Part shown: positions 8,725-16,960 of the stretch, piece by piece
How positions within the stretch are numbered: the stretch's first letter is position 1
How the letters are laid out: every line of letters begins with the position of its first letter
DNA from: JAVBPB01 sp031549965
Lineage (GTDB): Bacteria > Bacillota > Clostridia > Lachnospirales > Lachnospiraceae
Direction of reading: 5' to 3'
Length of the DNA stretch: 64,000 bases
Assembly (NCBI GenBank): GCA_031549965.1
Contig: JAVBPB010000048.1
Span: 73,135 to 137,134, forward strand
Notes under the pieces: model-generated
The model's input: the letters and a program-made list of their open reading frames with translations, nothing else
Database searches by the model: none
What the model was told of the DNA's origin: nothing
Program-made: the position numbers and the translations under genes

Positions 8725-9957
8725 TTATTCACCTTTTACTTGTATATTAAGCACACCTTTAAATCCAATAATTAATAATAGTATAACCCTTAAAACATTT
8801 ACAAATGTTACTGCCACACAAAATCCCATCATTCCTTCCAGTTCTAAGAAAATAATGCCTAATCCAAAATAAAATATTGCATATAATAATTGTATAATTA
8901 ATTGCCACTTTATATTCGCATATTTCATAACAGATGGTGACAATATATTAGATAATACACCCACAAGTGCTGCAACATTAGCAATAATTATGTAACTCAT
9001 TGCATCTTTTATTAATGTTGGATACAAAATACCAGTTATCCAAGGTGCAAATATAATAGAAATTGCCCCCCCAAAAATCGAACAACCTAAAATTAATCCG
9101 TTAATAATCCAATATTTTTTTACAGTCATTTTAAAATCTTTTTGAGCATAATAACTTAAAAGCACTCCTGCAATTGGGGTAATCACTAAACCAATACTTT
9201 TACCAACAAAAGAACTTACTGTAAAAATTGAAACTTGTGTTCCTCCTAATAATGGATATAATAAAAATCTATCTAAATATATTATTACATTTGCCATTAA
9301 TGCCGTAATAATTAGTACGATATATTTTATATACGTCTCTTTCCATCGTTCTGTCTTTTTATAACTTTCCTTGTATAAATTAGTAGTAAAAAACAAATAT
9401 ACTAATCCAAAAACTTCTCCCACTAAAAAACACAAACTCCAAATGCTTATAGTTTTTGCAATTAAATATCCTATAGCATATCCTATACAAATTATCAAGT
9501 TTAATTTTAGATTAGATTTATAATTTATCTTTAATCTATATTCAACACTCCAATAATTTCTTACTATTCCAATAATAGTATAAAATATCAATAATATACC
9601 ATCAATTATTTTAATATCAAAGAAAAATAATATTATTATTGTGAAAACTACAATTCCTGCACATCCAAATATTCCTAATAAATAATTGAAATCTCCATTT
9701 TTCTTATCGTAATAATTTTCTGTTTGAAGTAATCTAACATTATTAAGTCCTCCTCCTAAGGAAACTATTATGATATTGGCAACGCCCATTATTGTCAAAA
9801 CACTTCCATATTGTTCAGAATCTAACCATTTTGCAAGATAAGGGTATAAATACAATTGCAATGTACATGTAATAATTAATACAGCCAAAATATTCCACGC
9901 AAAGTCTTTTAATACATTTAATACTTGATTTTTTTGTAATATATTATTAATTCGCAT
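8725..9957 (-). CDS. Wzx-type lipid-linked oligosaccharide flippase
   Basis: 410 residues, strongly hydrophobic with about twelve membrane segments and the oligosaccharide-flippase (MOP superfamily) plan, though without sharp motifs. It would flip the finished undecaprenyl-linked unit outward before the Wzy-like polymerase acts. It lies between glycosyltransferase genes in the cluster, which supports the assignment. A few charged loops (for example near residue 205) separate the two six-helix halves. Confidence 0.85.
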   Translation of the reverse strand: MRINNILQKNQVLNVLKDFAWNILAVLIITCTLQLYLYPYLAKWLDSEQYGSVLTIMGVANIIIVSLGGGLNNVRLLQTENYYDKKNGDFNYLLGIFGCAGIVVFTIIILFFFDIKIIDGILLIFYTIIGIVRNYWSVEYRLKINYKSNLKLNLIICIGYAIGYLIAKTISIWSLCFLVGEVFGLVYLFFTTNLYKESYKKTERWKETYIKYIVLIITALMANVIIYLDRFLLYPLLGGTQVSIFTVSSFVGKSIGLVITPIAGVLLSYYAQKDFKMTVKKYWIINGLILGCSIFGGAISIIFAPWITGILYPTLIKDAMSYIIIANVAALVGVLSNILSPSVMKYANIKWQLIIQLLYAIFYFGLGIIFLELEGMMGFCVAVTFVNVLRVILLLIIGFKGVLNIQVKGE

Positions 9958-10013
9958 ATTTTTTCCTTTAATACAGAATTTAGTGACAATTTTAGTCTAT
10001 TGTTATTATTGTT

Positions 10014-11153
10014 TTAACGATATATTCTTGCAGATAGTTTTTCATAATCTAAAAATTTGGAAGCAAAATTATAACTTTCATTTTTCATATCAATTAGTTT
10101 TGAAGGATTATTACTAATGTTTTCAAAAACATTCATAATCTCAATTTCATCTTTTACAAAGTAACCATTGTTCTGAAGATATATTACATGACTTTTATAA
10201 GGATATAGCATAAGAGCACTTTTACAGCACATTGCATTCTGCATAGTTGCCGATTGTGTCCCCGGTTGACAATACATATCAATAGCTGACAGCAATTTTA
10301 GTATTTCAGTGTCATTTTGCCAGCCTAAAAACACTATTCTACTATCTGATTCTATCAAACTAATCAATTCTTCTTGTTCTTCATTAGGTATGCTTCCAAA
10401 TATAATTAATCTAAATGTCGGATTTTTTATACTTGAAAAAGCTCTAATAAGCTCTCTAGTTTTTTTATTCCTATCAAGTTTTCCAGAATGTCCAAAAACT
10501 ATTACATTATCATCAAAATTTAATTTCTTAAATACTTCTTGACGATTTTTACGCAATACTTCTTCACTTACAATAGTACCACCAAGAGGAAACCATTCAA
10601 GCATTTTTTCATTTAAATCATACATCTCTACCAAATAATCTTTTGATTCTTCCGATATATATAATATTTTGTTAATATATGGTAGTGCTTTTTTTAAAAA
10701 ATATCCATGTATATACTTGTATGCAAATTTTGACAAAATATTCTTTGCTGTATTATTGAAATCCTCATGAGAATCTACATAAAATAATAACTCAGGGTGA
10801 GTTTTTTTATATTTTGCTACAGTCATTAATTCATATCCACATACTCCATGATATAAAATGCAATCAGGTTTCATATTTTGAATCATTATATTTAATTTTT
10901 TTACTTTTTGAATTTTTGAAGTAATAAATTTATTCAAGATTTTATCATGTTTTACTCTTATCAATCTAACATTGTTTTTTAAATTCTTATCTTCCTCCTG
11001 AACTTCAATAATTTCGTTTCCTTTATACAAGTAATTATCACTTATATAAATCACTTCATTTCCATGCCTGCTATTTATGTCTGAAATAAAATTATCTTGA
11101 TATGTCATCCCTTCTGTATAATGACTTACTAATCCCAAATGCAAAATTTTCAT
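10014..11153 (-). CDS. Glycosyltransferase family 4
   Basis: 379 residues. The N-terminal domain begins MKILHLGLVSHYTEGMTYQD and the C-terminal GT-B domain holds FGHSGKLDRNKKTRELIRAF and the donor-site region GTQSATMQNAMCCKSALMLY. The canonical second Glu of the EX7E motif is not obvious here, so it may be a divergent member. It is part of the glycan operon; donor and linkage are unknown. Confidence 0.78.
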   Translation of the reverse strand: MKILHLGLVSHYTEGMTYQDNFISDINSRHGNEVIYISDNYLYKGNEIIEVQEEDKNLKNNVRLIRVKHDKILNKFITSKIQKVKKLNIMIQNMKPDCILYHGVCGYELMTVAKYKKTHPELLFYVDSHEDFNNTAKNILSKFAYKYIHGYFLKKALPYINKILYISEESKDYLVEMYDLNEKMLEWFPLGGTIVSEEVLRKNRQEVFKKLNFDDNVIVFGHSGKLDRNKKTRELIRAFSSIKNPTFRLIIFGSIPNEEQEELISLIESDSRIVFLGWQNDTEILKLLSAIDMYCQPGTQSATMQNAMCCKSALMLYPYKSHVIYLQNNGYFVKDEIEIMNVFENISNNPSKLIDMKNESYNFASKFLDYEKLSARIYR

Positions 11154-11171
11154 GTCTATCTCCTTAATATA

Positions 11172-11915
11172 TCACTTCTTCATAATATTAAATCTGCTAC
11201 ATTTAAGTCTTCTTTTAAATAATTCTACAAAAAAATAAAATCGATTTTCAATTAATTCTTTAAGTTTTAATTTTTTTGTTGCATTATTTGAATGTAATCT
11301 ATGCTTAATACAGCATTCCCTTAATAAAATTATTTTACCATATCTACTTCCTAATATACCAAGCCACAAATCATGGCAAATACCATGTTGTGGAAATGGA
11401 CAGACAACATCCTTTAATTTTGCATTAAAAGCCATGCAACATCCCCAATAAGTTCCTTTAATAAAATTTTTAATAGAACTGGTACTGATTCTATATTCTT
11501 CAAACAAATTTCCTTTAATATTTAATTCATCGTCTGTAATATAACCATCACAGATTGCAATAACTGTATTTGGATCTTCTAAAATTTTAACCATTTTATT
11601 TATTTTATCGTTCATCCATATATCATCTTGATCAGCAAGAAAAATATATTGACCTGAACAATAAGATATAGCATTGGAAAAATTATTTGCCACTCCGGCA
11701 ATTTTATTTTTATATATTTTTATTCTTTTATCTTTTAGAGAATATTCCTCAATTATTTTCCATGTATTATCTCTTGAATCATCATAAGAAATGATGAGCT
11801 CATCATTCAAATTCATTAAAGTTAGTATTGAATCTATTTGTTTTCTAATATATTTTTCACCATTGTAAACAGCCATAGCAATTGATGCTCTGATAAAATC
11901 TTCTTCTTTTTTCAT
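11172..11915 (-). CDS. Glycosyltransferase family 2 (rhamnosyltransferase-like)
   Basis: 247 residues. An inverting GT-A domain starts SIAMAVYNGEKYIRKQIDSI, with the metal/nucleotide site DQDD at 95-98 preceded by FLA, and a conserved HDLW motif near 181-184. The family adds sugars from nucleotide donors on the cytoplasmic membrane face. It is the first gene after a strong promoter (12021-12049), so it heads the sub-operon running leftward. Confidence 0.88.
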   Translation of the reverse strand: MKKEEDFIRASIAMAVYNGEKYIRKQIDSILTLMNLNDELIISYDDSRDNTWKIIEEYSLKDKRIKIYKNKIAGVANNFSNAISYCSGQYIFLADQDDIWMNDKINKMVKILEDPNTVIAICDGYITDDELNIKGNLFEEYRISTSSIKNFIKGTYWGCCMAFNAKLKDVVCPFPQHGICHDLWLGILGSRYGKIILLRECCIKHRLHSNNATKKLKLKELIENRFYFFVELFKRRLKCSRFNIMKK

Positions 11916-12020
11916 AAATCAATCATTCCTCTTAACTAGATGTAATATTCTCCTGAGTTAATCATAAATAATAAGCAATACAAATTTAGTTTTTATTTAT
12001 TCTTTATAAATATCTAACTA

Positions 12021-12049
12021 ATTGTATTACATAAAATATCATTCGTCAA
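12021..12049 (-). promoter_or_regulatory. SigA-type promoter for the glycosyltransferase sub-operon
   Basis: Minus strand TTGACG (12049-12044), 17-bp spacer, TACAAT (12026-12021), about 105 bp ahead of the GT2 start at 11915. Confidence 0.65.
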
Positions 12050-12103
12050 CACTTTTTACTATTTTACATCAATCCCCATAGTATAATTCTCCATTGCTTA
12101 ACC

Positions 12104-12298
12104 TTATATAGTTTCAATTTTTTTCTTCGTTATTGCTCTGATATTTTTTTCTAATTTTTTCCTTTCAATCATTAACTGATGCCCACACCCCACACACTTT
12201 AATCTAAAATCTATCCCTACTCTTAAAATTTCCCACTCTTTGTTTCCACATGGATGCTGTTTTTTTAACTTTACTATATCTCCAACTTCAATATCCAT
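12104..12298 (-). CDS. DUF951 family protein
   Basis: 64 residues from the ATG at 12298, chosen because TTGGGAGG lies just upstream; an upstream in-frame ATG at 12349 lacks a ribosome site. The small basic beta-rich protein begins MDIEVGDIVKLKKQHPCGNK and contains Cys17 and the pair CVGCG, the signature of the DUF951 (COG4481) family found widely in Firmicutes. The function is unknown; the cysteines could bind metal. It separates the dehydratase gene from the rest of the glycan cluster but is probably unrelated to it. Confidence 0.85.
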   Translation of the reverse strand: MDIEVGDIVKLKKQHPCGNKEWEILRVGIDFRLKCVGCGHQLMIERKKLEKNIRAITKKKIETI

Positions 12299-12479
12299 TT
12301 TTCCTCCCAAAAATATGCTAAAAATTTCAACATTATGAAATCTATTCAAATATGTAGTTATTTCAATACATAATCAATACCATTGTTTAAATCTTTATTA
12401 TTAACTCAAAATAATATACTAAAAGTCTATTTTTCAAAAAATTATTAAATATTCATATTTTACTTTTAAATTAAAAAGA

Positions 12480-12595
12480 GCAAAAAACTTCAACTAACAA
12501 ATTAGGTTCCTGAAAAAGTCCTCATACGTGGTTAATATACACAACCTAAATCAAGGACTTTTTCAGTAGTCTCAATAAATAGAGGAATTTTTTGC
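12480..12595. repeat. Nested inverted-repeat element between DUF951 and dehydratase genes
   Basis: A perfect 13-bp inverted pair CTGAAAAAGTCCT (12510-12522) / AGGACTTTTTCAG (12554-12566) lies inside an outer pair GCAAAAAA (12480-12487) / TTTTTTGC (12588-12595). A third pair, TTAGGTT (12502-12508) / AACCTAA (12543-12549), crosses the 13-bp pair. The element may act as a transcript end for the dehydratase gene or be a transposon-end relic. Confidence 0.6.
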
Positions 12596-12613
12596 CTATT
12601 AATTTTTTAGTTA

Positions 12614-14473
12614 CTACTTAATTTTTGTACCAATAATATCGCTTACAATCTCATATAAATCCGGCACATTTTTAATTTCTATGGATCTTTTTAACACTTC
12701 CAGTTTTTCAATAAATTCAGCCCCATATTCTACAGGCTTAGCCACATATATCATTTTATTTTTTGTGGCTGTTATTCCCTCTTCCTGTAATAACAATTCC
12801 TCATATAACTTTTCCCCTGGTCTTAATCCTGTAAATTCTAACTCAATATCTTCATTTGGCTTAAGCCCTGATAATTTTATTAATTGTATAGCTAAATCTA
12901 CGATTTTAACAGGCTCACCCATATCCAGTATAAATATTTCTCCGCCTTTTGCCATTGCACCTGCTTGTATTACAAGACTGGAGGCTTCTGGTATTGTCAT
13001 GAAAAATCTTGTAATATCTGGATGAGTTACAGTTACCGGACCCCCATTTTCAATTTGCTTTTTAAATAAAGGAATTACACTTCCGTTGCTCCCCAAAACA
13101 TTTCCAAATCTTACTGCAACAAATTTAGTTTTACTGGTTTTACTCATATTTTGAATTATCATTTCGGTAACTCTTTTTGAGGCACCCATAATATTAGTTG
13201 GATTAACTGCCTTATCGGTTGAAATTAACACAAAACTTTTTGTTCCGTATCTTTCAGCATATTCTGCAACATTTTTAGAACCTAATACATTATTTTTGAT
13301 TGCTTCAAAAGGACTATCTTCCATTAAAGGGACATGCTTATGAGCCGCCGCATGAAATACTACGCTTGGCTTATACTCTTTAAATACATCCTTTAATCTT
13401 CCTCTATCTCTTACTGAACCTATTAAAACCTTTAAATTAATGCGACTACCGTATTTTCTAAGTAATTCCTGCTGTAAGTCATATGCATTATTTTCATATA
13501 TATCAAATATTATTAATTGCTTTGGTTTTAACTTTACCAACTGCCTGCACAGCTCAGAACCTATAGAGCCTCCTCCGCCTGTTACCAAAACTACCTCTCC
13601 GTATATATAACTTGAAACTTCTTCATTTACAAGTTCTATTTCATCCCTTCCCAAAAGATCTGAAATACTTACATCCCTGATTCTGTTTACACTTACTCCG
13701 CCTTCAAGTATTTCATGAAGTGCAGGCATAATTTTTATCTTTGCATCTGTTTTTGAACAAATATCAAAAATCTCTTTTATTTCTATCTTAGATGCTGATG
13801 GAAGCGCTATTACTATTTCCTCTACATTATATTCTTCTACCAATTCCGGTATATCATGTCTGTTTCCGGCAACATAAACTCCATTTACAGATTTTCTAAT
13901 TTTATCTCTATCATCATCTATCCCTACCACCGGATATCTTTCACCCTCAGCTATAAACATTTCTTTAACAAGAGTTATCCCTGTAAATCCCATTCCTACT
14001 ATCATAACATTTATTCTGTTTTTAGGAGCTCTGATATTGCCTTGAACATTGGAACCTTTTATTATTCTATAAAATACTCTCGTTCCCACCATGGCAAGGA
14101 ATATAATCATCCATGATATAAAATATGTTGTTCTTGGAAGTCTTTGCCCATCTATAAATCCATATAAGTAGCTAAGACCTGCTGCTATAAATGTAGCATA
14201 AAAAATTTGTAAAAAATCTGTTATTCCAGCATATTTCCACATTCTTCTATACATCTTAAATATTGTAAAAACAACTATATTGATAATTATTAAAATTAAA
14301 ATCTGCCTGCCAAAAGCAGCTTTAAATTCAGGATATATTCTTCCATCAAATCTTAAAACCAATGCAAGATACCATGAAAGAGCAATAATTGTGGCGTCAA
14401 AACCTAAATGAAATATTACCTTGTTATATGTATTAAGAATCGCCCTACTAAAAATTTTATTCACACAATTCAT
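12614..14473 (-). CDS. Membrane-anchored UDP-GlcNAc 4,6-dehydratase (PglF/WbpM/CapD family)
   Basis: 619 residues: four membrane segments in about residues 20-130, a first Rossmann domain (MIVGMGFTG near 157-165), then the catalytic SDR domain with TGGGGSIGSE at 298-307. The active-site row STDKAVNPTNIMGASKR has Met429 in place of the usual catalytic tyrosine and Lys433, the Ser-Met-Lys triad known for the long WbpM/PglF subgroup. It makes UDP-4-keto-6-deoxy-GlcNAc at the membrane. The 4-reductase and PglC-type genes downstream are the likely consumers. It is the first gene of the cluster and has its own perfect promoter. Confidence 0.95.
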   Translation of the reverse strand: MNCVNKIFSRAILNTYNKVIFHLGFDATIIALSWYLALVLRFDGRIYPEFKAAFGRQILILIIINIVVFTIFKMYRRMWKYAGITDFLQIFYATFIAAGLSYLYGFIDGQRLPRTTYFISWMIIFLAMVGTRVFYRIIKGSNVQGNIRAPKNRINVMIVGMGFTGITLVKEMFIAEGERYPVVGIDDDRDKIRKSVNGVYVAGNRHDIPELVEEYNVEEIVIALPSASKIEIKEIFDICSKTDAKIKIMPALHEILEGGVSVNRIRDVSISDLLGRDEIELVNEEVSSYIYGEVVLVTGGGGSIGSELCRQLVKLKPKQLIIFDIYENNAYDLQQELLRKYGSRINLKVLIGSVRDRGRLKDVFKEYKPSVVFHAAAHKHVPLMEDSPFEAIKNNVLGSKNVAEYAERYGTKSFVLISTDKAVNPTNIMGASKRVTEMIIQNMSKTSKTKFVAVRFGNVLGSNGSVIPLFKKQIENGGPVTVTHPDITRFFMTIPEASSLVIQAGAMAKGGEIFILDMGEPVKIVDLAIQLIKLSGLKPNEDIELEFTGLRPGEKLYEELLLQEEGITATKNKMIYVAKPVEYGAEFIEKLEVLKRSIEIKNVPDLYEIVSDIIGTKIK

Positions 14474-14519
14474 TCCTTTTTGTATTTTTTATAATTCTAC
14501 ATTATATGACGTATTATAA

Positions 14520-14548
14520 ATTATAATCTTAAACAATTAGAATGTCAA
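14520..14548 (-). promoter_or_regulatory. Consensus promoter of the glycan cluster
   Basis: Minus strand TTGACA (14548-14543), a 17-bp spacer, TATAAT (14525-14520), about 47 bp upstream of the dehydratase start. ATCTTA precedes the -35 and TTTAAGAT ends the spacer, the same flanking pair as at 2903-2931. Confidence 0.8.
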
Positions 14549-14611
14549 ATGTAAGATTTACTATAATTAATATTTTTATTAGTTAATTTACATTGACAAT
14601 CATTTTACATT

Positions 14612-14640
14612 TTGATATATTGTTAATAGATTGCTATAAT
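14612..14640 (+). promoter_or_regulatory. Promoter(s) of the ABC-F resistance gene leader
   Basis: TTGATA (14612-14617), 17 bp, TATAAT (14635-14640) with an extended -10 TGC. A second consensus promoter overlaps it: TTGACA (14593-14598), 17 bp, TATATT (14616-14621). Both read into the attenuator leader. Confidence 0.75.
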
Positions 14641-14696
14641 TTGTAGCTTTTTTAATACAAGAATAGTAACTATAGCTTAAAAAAGGAGATGTAGCA

Positions 14697-14720
14697 ATGT
14701 TCAATATGTCTTGCAAATAA
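14697..14720 (+). CDS. Seven-codon leader peptide MFNMSCK
   Basis: ATG at 14697 follows AAAAAAGGAG by eight bases and the frame ends with TAA at 14718-14720, giving MFNMSCK. It lies between the promoter and the terminator of the ABC-F gene, and its last codons form the first arm of the attenuator switch. The product is expected to be regulatory only: drug-stalled translation here would turn the downstream gene on. Confidence 0.75.
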   Translation: MFNMSCK

Positions 14721-14873
14721 ATTAAATACATATATGCATATCTTTTATTTGTGTGCATTTTTGCAAGAATAATATTATAACTTTACTTCATATTCCATTT
14801 AAATTTCATTTATCCTTTAATATTATTTATTTGTATTTTAAGGAACTGTTCAAATTTGGTCAGTATGTTAATT

Positions 14874-14907
14874 AGGATGTAAGAGTATTCTTGCATCCTA
14901 TTTTTTA
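14874..14907 (+). terminator. Intrinsic terminator of the attenuator
   Basis: AGGATGTAAGA (14874-14884) pairs with TCTTGCATCCT (14889-14899) over 11 bp (one G-T) around a GTAT loop, followed by ATTTTTTATT. It lies directly before the ribosome site of the ABC-F gene. Confidence 0.9.
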
Positions 14908-14930
14908 TTAAAATTTAAGGAGGTAGCTAT

Positions 14931-16409
14931 ATGTCTCAAATTAATATTTCTGACCTGACATTTTACTATGACGGGAGTTATAATGATGTTTTTAATAATG
15001 TTTCTTTTACCCTTGACAGTAACTGGAGACTTGGTTTTATTGGAAGAAATGGTCGGGGTAAAACCACTTTTTTAAATATTTTAATGGGTAAATATGAATA
15101 TAAGGGGGCGGTTCAAACTAATCTGGCTTTTGAATATTTTCCTTTTCAGATTAATCCCGTAAGTTTTGAAAAAAATACTATTGATATTATAGAAGAAATT
15201 GAACCTGATTATGAATTATGGATGATTATTAGAGAGCTTACTTTACTTAATGTGGACGCTGATATACTTTATAGAAGTTATTCCACACTTAGTAATGGAG
15301 AACAAACTAAAGTAATGCTTGCATTGCTTTTTTCTAAGGAAAATCACTTTCTGCTCATTGATGAGCCTACTAATCATTTGGATGAATCTACCAGATTATT
15401 AGTTAAATCTTATCTTAGTAAAAAGAAAGGCTTTATTTTAGTCTCCCATGATAGGGATCTATTAGATGGATGTGTTGACCATATATTAGTTATTAATAGG
15501 ACTAATATTGAAGTTTTTCAAGGTAATTTTACCACATGGTGGAATAATAAACAATTACAAGATGAACATGAATTATCTGTAAATGATCAATTAAAGAAGG
15601 ATATTGGCAGACTAAATGAAGCTTTTAAAAGAACAGAGGGCTGGTCAAATCAAATAGAAGCTAGTAAAATTGGGAATCATGTGGGGGATCGGGGATTTAT
15701 CGGACATAAATCAGCTAAGATGATGAAACGGGCAAAGTCTGTTGAACAAAGGGTTGAAAAAGCAATTGATGAAAAATCTTTGCTTCTTAAAAATATTGAG
15801 TCAAATGATGAATTAAAATTATTTTTTTTAAACCACCACAAAGACATTTTAATTAGTGCCAAGGATTTTTCTATATCATATAATGGCAATACTATTTTTT
15901 CTGATTTAAGTTTTGAAGTAAAAAGGGGGGAATGCGTTGCGTTAAAGGGGAAAAATGGTTGTGGTAAATCAAGCATTTTAAAGAAAATATTAGGTTATCC
16001 AATTGAATCTTTTGGAAGCCTTGAAGTAGCAAGTGGTCTTAAAATTTCATATGTTTCCCAGGATACTTCTTTTTTAAATGGTCATTTAAATGATTTTATT
16101 AACCATAATCAATTAGATCAAGCCCTTTTTAAATCATTACTTTTTAAGCTTGGATTTGAAAGATATGAGTTTGGCAAGAACATTGAAGAGTATAGCAGTG
16201 GGCAGAAGAAAAAAATACTAATTGCTAAAAGTCTTTTAGAGCAGGCACACTTGTATTTATGGGATGAACCCCTTAATTTTATTGATATTTTCTCAAGAAT
16301 GCAAATTGAAAATCTAATTAAGGAATATAGGCCTACTATGGTTTTAGTAGAGCATGACAGTTCTTTTGTGAGGGCTTTGGATTCCAAAGTTATTCTTATA
16401 CAAGATTGA
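14931..16409 (+). CDS. ABC-F ribosomal protection protein, Lsa family
   Basis: 492 residues with two ATPase domains and no membrane part. Walker A motifs are GRNGRGKT (38-45) and GKNGCGKSS (340-348), signatures LSNGEQ (120-125) and YSSGQKKK (421-428), Walker B regions DEPTNHLD (144-151) and DEPLNFID (445-452). Length, the LIGRNGRGKT-like N-terminus, the RELTLLNVD segment and the long charged linker (about 200-300) match Lsa(A)-type proteins, which push lincosamides, pleuromutilins and streptogramin A off the 50S ribosome. Start ATG follows AAGGAGG by six bases. Expression is probably drug-inducible through the upstream attenuator. The actual drug range is not readable from sequence. Confidence 0.92.
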   Translation: MSQINISDLTFYYDGSYNDVFNNVSFTLDSNWRLGFIGRNGRGKTTFLNILMGKYEYKGAVQTNLAFEYFPFQINPVSFEKNTIDIIEEIEPDYELWMIIRELTLLNVDADILYRSYSTLSNGEQTKVMLALLFSKENHFLLIDEPTNHLDESTRLLVKSYLSKKKGFILVSHDRDLLDGCVDHILVINRTNIEVFQGNFTTWWNNKQLQDEHELSVNDQLKKDIGRLNEAFKRTEGWSNQIEASKIGNHVGDRGFIGHKSAKMMKRAKSVEQRVEKAIDEKSLLLKNIESNDELKLFFLNHHKDILISAKDFSISYNGNTIFSDLSFEVKRGECVALKGKNGCGKSSILKKILGYPIESFGSLEVASGLKISYVSQDTSFLNGHLNDFINHNQLDQALFKSLLFKLGFERYEFGKNIEEYSSGQKKKILIAKSLLEQAHLYLWDEPLNFIDIFSRMQIENLIKEYRPTMVLVEHDSSFVRALDSKVILIQD

Positions 16410-16489
16410 TTATTCAGTCTTGTATTTTTTTTATTCTTTGTAGCTTTTTTATGCCCTCAGGGGTATTATAGGTGAAAGGAGGTTTTAAC

Positions 16490-16960
16490 ATGAATTTGAC
16501 AACTGATGATGTAATTAATAAATACTCTAATATGGTTTATAGACTTTCGTTTTCTCAAACTAAAAATATAAGTGATGCTGATGATATTTTTCAGGAAGTG
16601 TTTCTAAGATATATAAAATATAATAAGACTTTTGAAAGTGAAGAACATCTTAAGGCTTGGCTTATTAGAGTAACTATTAATTGCTGTAAAAAATTATGGC
16701 ATTCCGCATGGTTTAAGCGTACTACTTCACTGGAAGATAGCTTTACCTTTGAGATTAAAGAGGAAAATGATATTAATTATGCACTATGTAAATTGCCTGT
16801 TAATTATCGGACGGTTATTCATTTATTTTATTATGAAGAATTATCGGTTCGGGAAATAAGTGAAATATTAAATATTAAGGAATCAACTATACGTACCAGA
16901 TTAACAAGAGCAAGACAAAGTTTAAAGGAAATTCTGAAAGGAGATTATGATTATGTTTAA
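16490..16960 (+). CDS. ECF-type RNA polymerase sigma factor
   Basis: 156 residues from the ATG at 16490, chosen because GAAAGGAGG lies eight bases before it. Sigma-70 region 2 (YSNMVYRLSFSQTKNISDADDIFQEVFLRY) and region 4 (YRTVIHLFYYEELSVREISEIL, with the helix-turn-helix ESTIRTRLTRAR) are clear, and no region 3 exists, as in ECF factors. The following gene overlaps it by eight bases and encodes a single-pass membrane protein, the usual arrangement for a sigma/anti-sigma pair responding to an envelope signal. Confidence 0.93.
   Translation: MNLTTDDVINKYSNMVYRLSFSQTKNISDADDIFQEVFLRYIKYNKTFESEEHLKAWLIRVTINCCKKLWHSAWFKRTTSLEDSFTFEIKEENDINYALCKLPVNYRTVIHLFYYEELSVREISEILNIKESTIRTRLTRARQSLKEILKGDYDYV

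Larger units (their letters stand above)
14641..14930 (+). promoter_or_regulatory. Ribosome-mediated attenuator leader of the ABC-F gene
   Basis: The leader holds a tiny reading frame (14697-14720) and three mutually exclusive pairings. Segment 14710-14717 (CTTGCAAA, over the last leader codons) can pair with 14760-14767 (TTTGCAAG). Segment 14762-14771 (TGCAAGAATA) is instead perfectly complementary to 14886-14895 (TATTCTTGCA), the 3' arm of the terminator. A ribosome stalled on the leader frame would block the first pairing, free 14762-14771, and break the terminator. This is the logic known for antibiotic-inducible ABC-F and erm-type genes. An AAAAAAG/CTTTTTT pair (14647-14655 with 14677-14685) can also mask the leader ribosome site. 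Confidence 0.85.
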
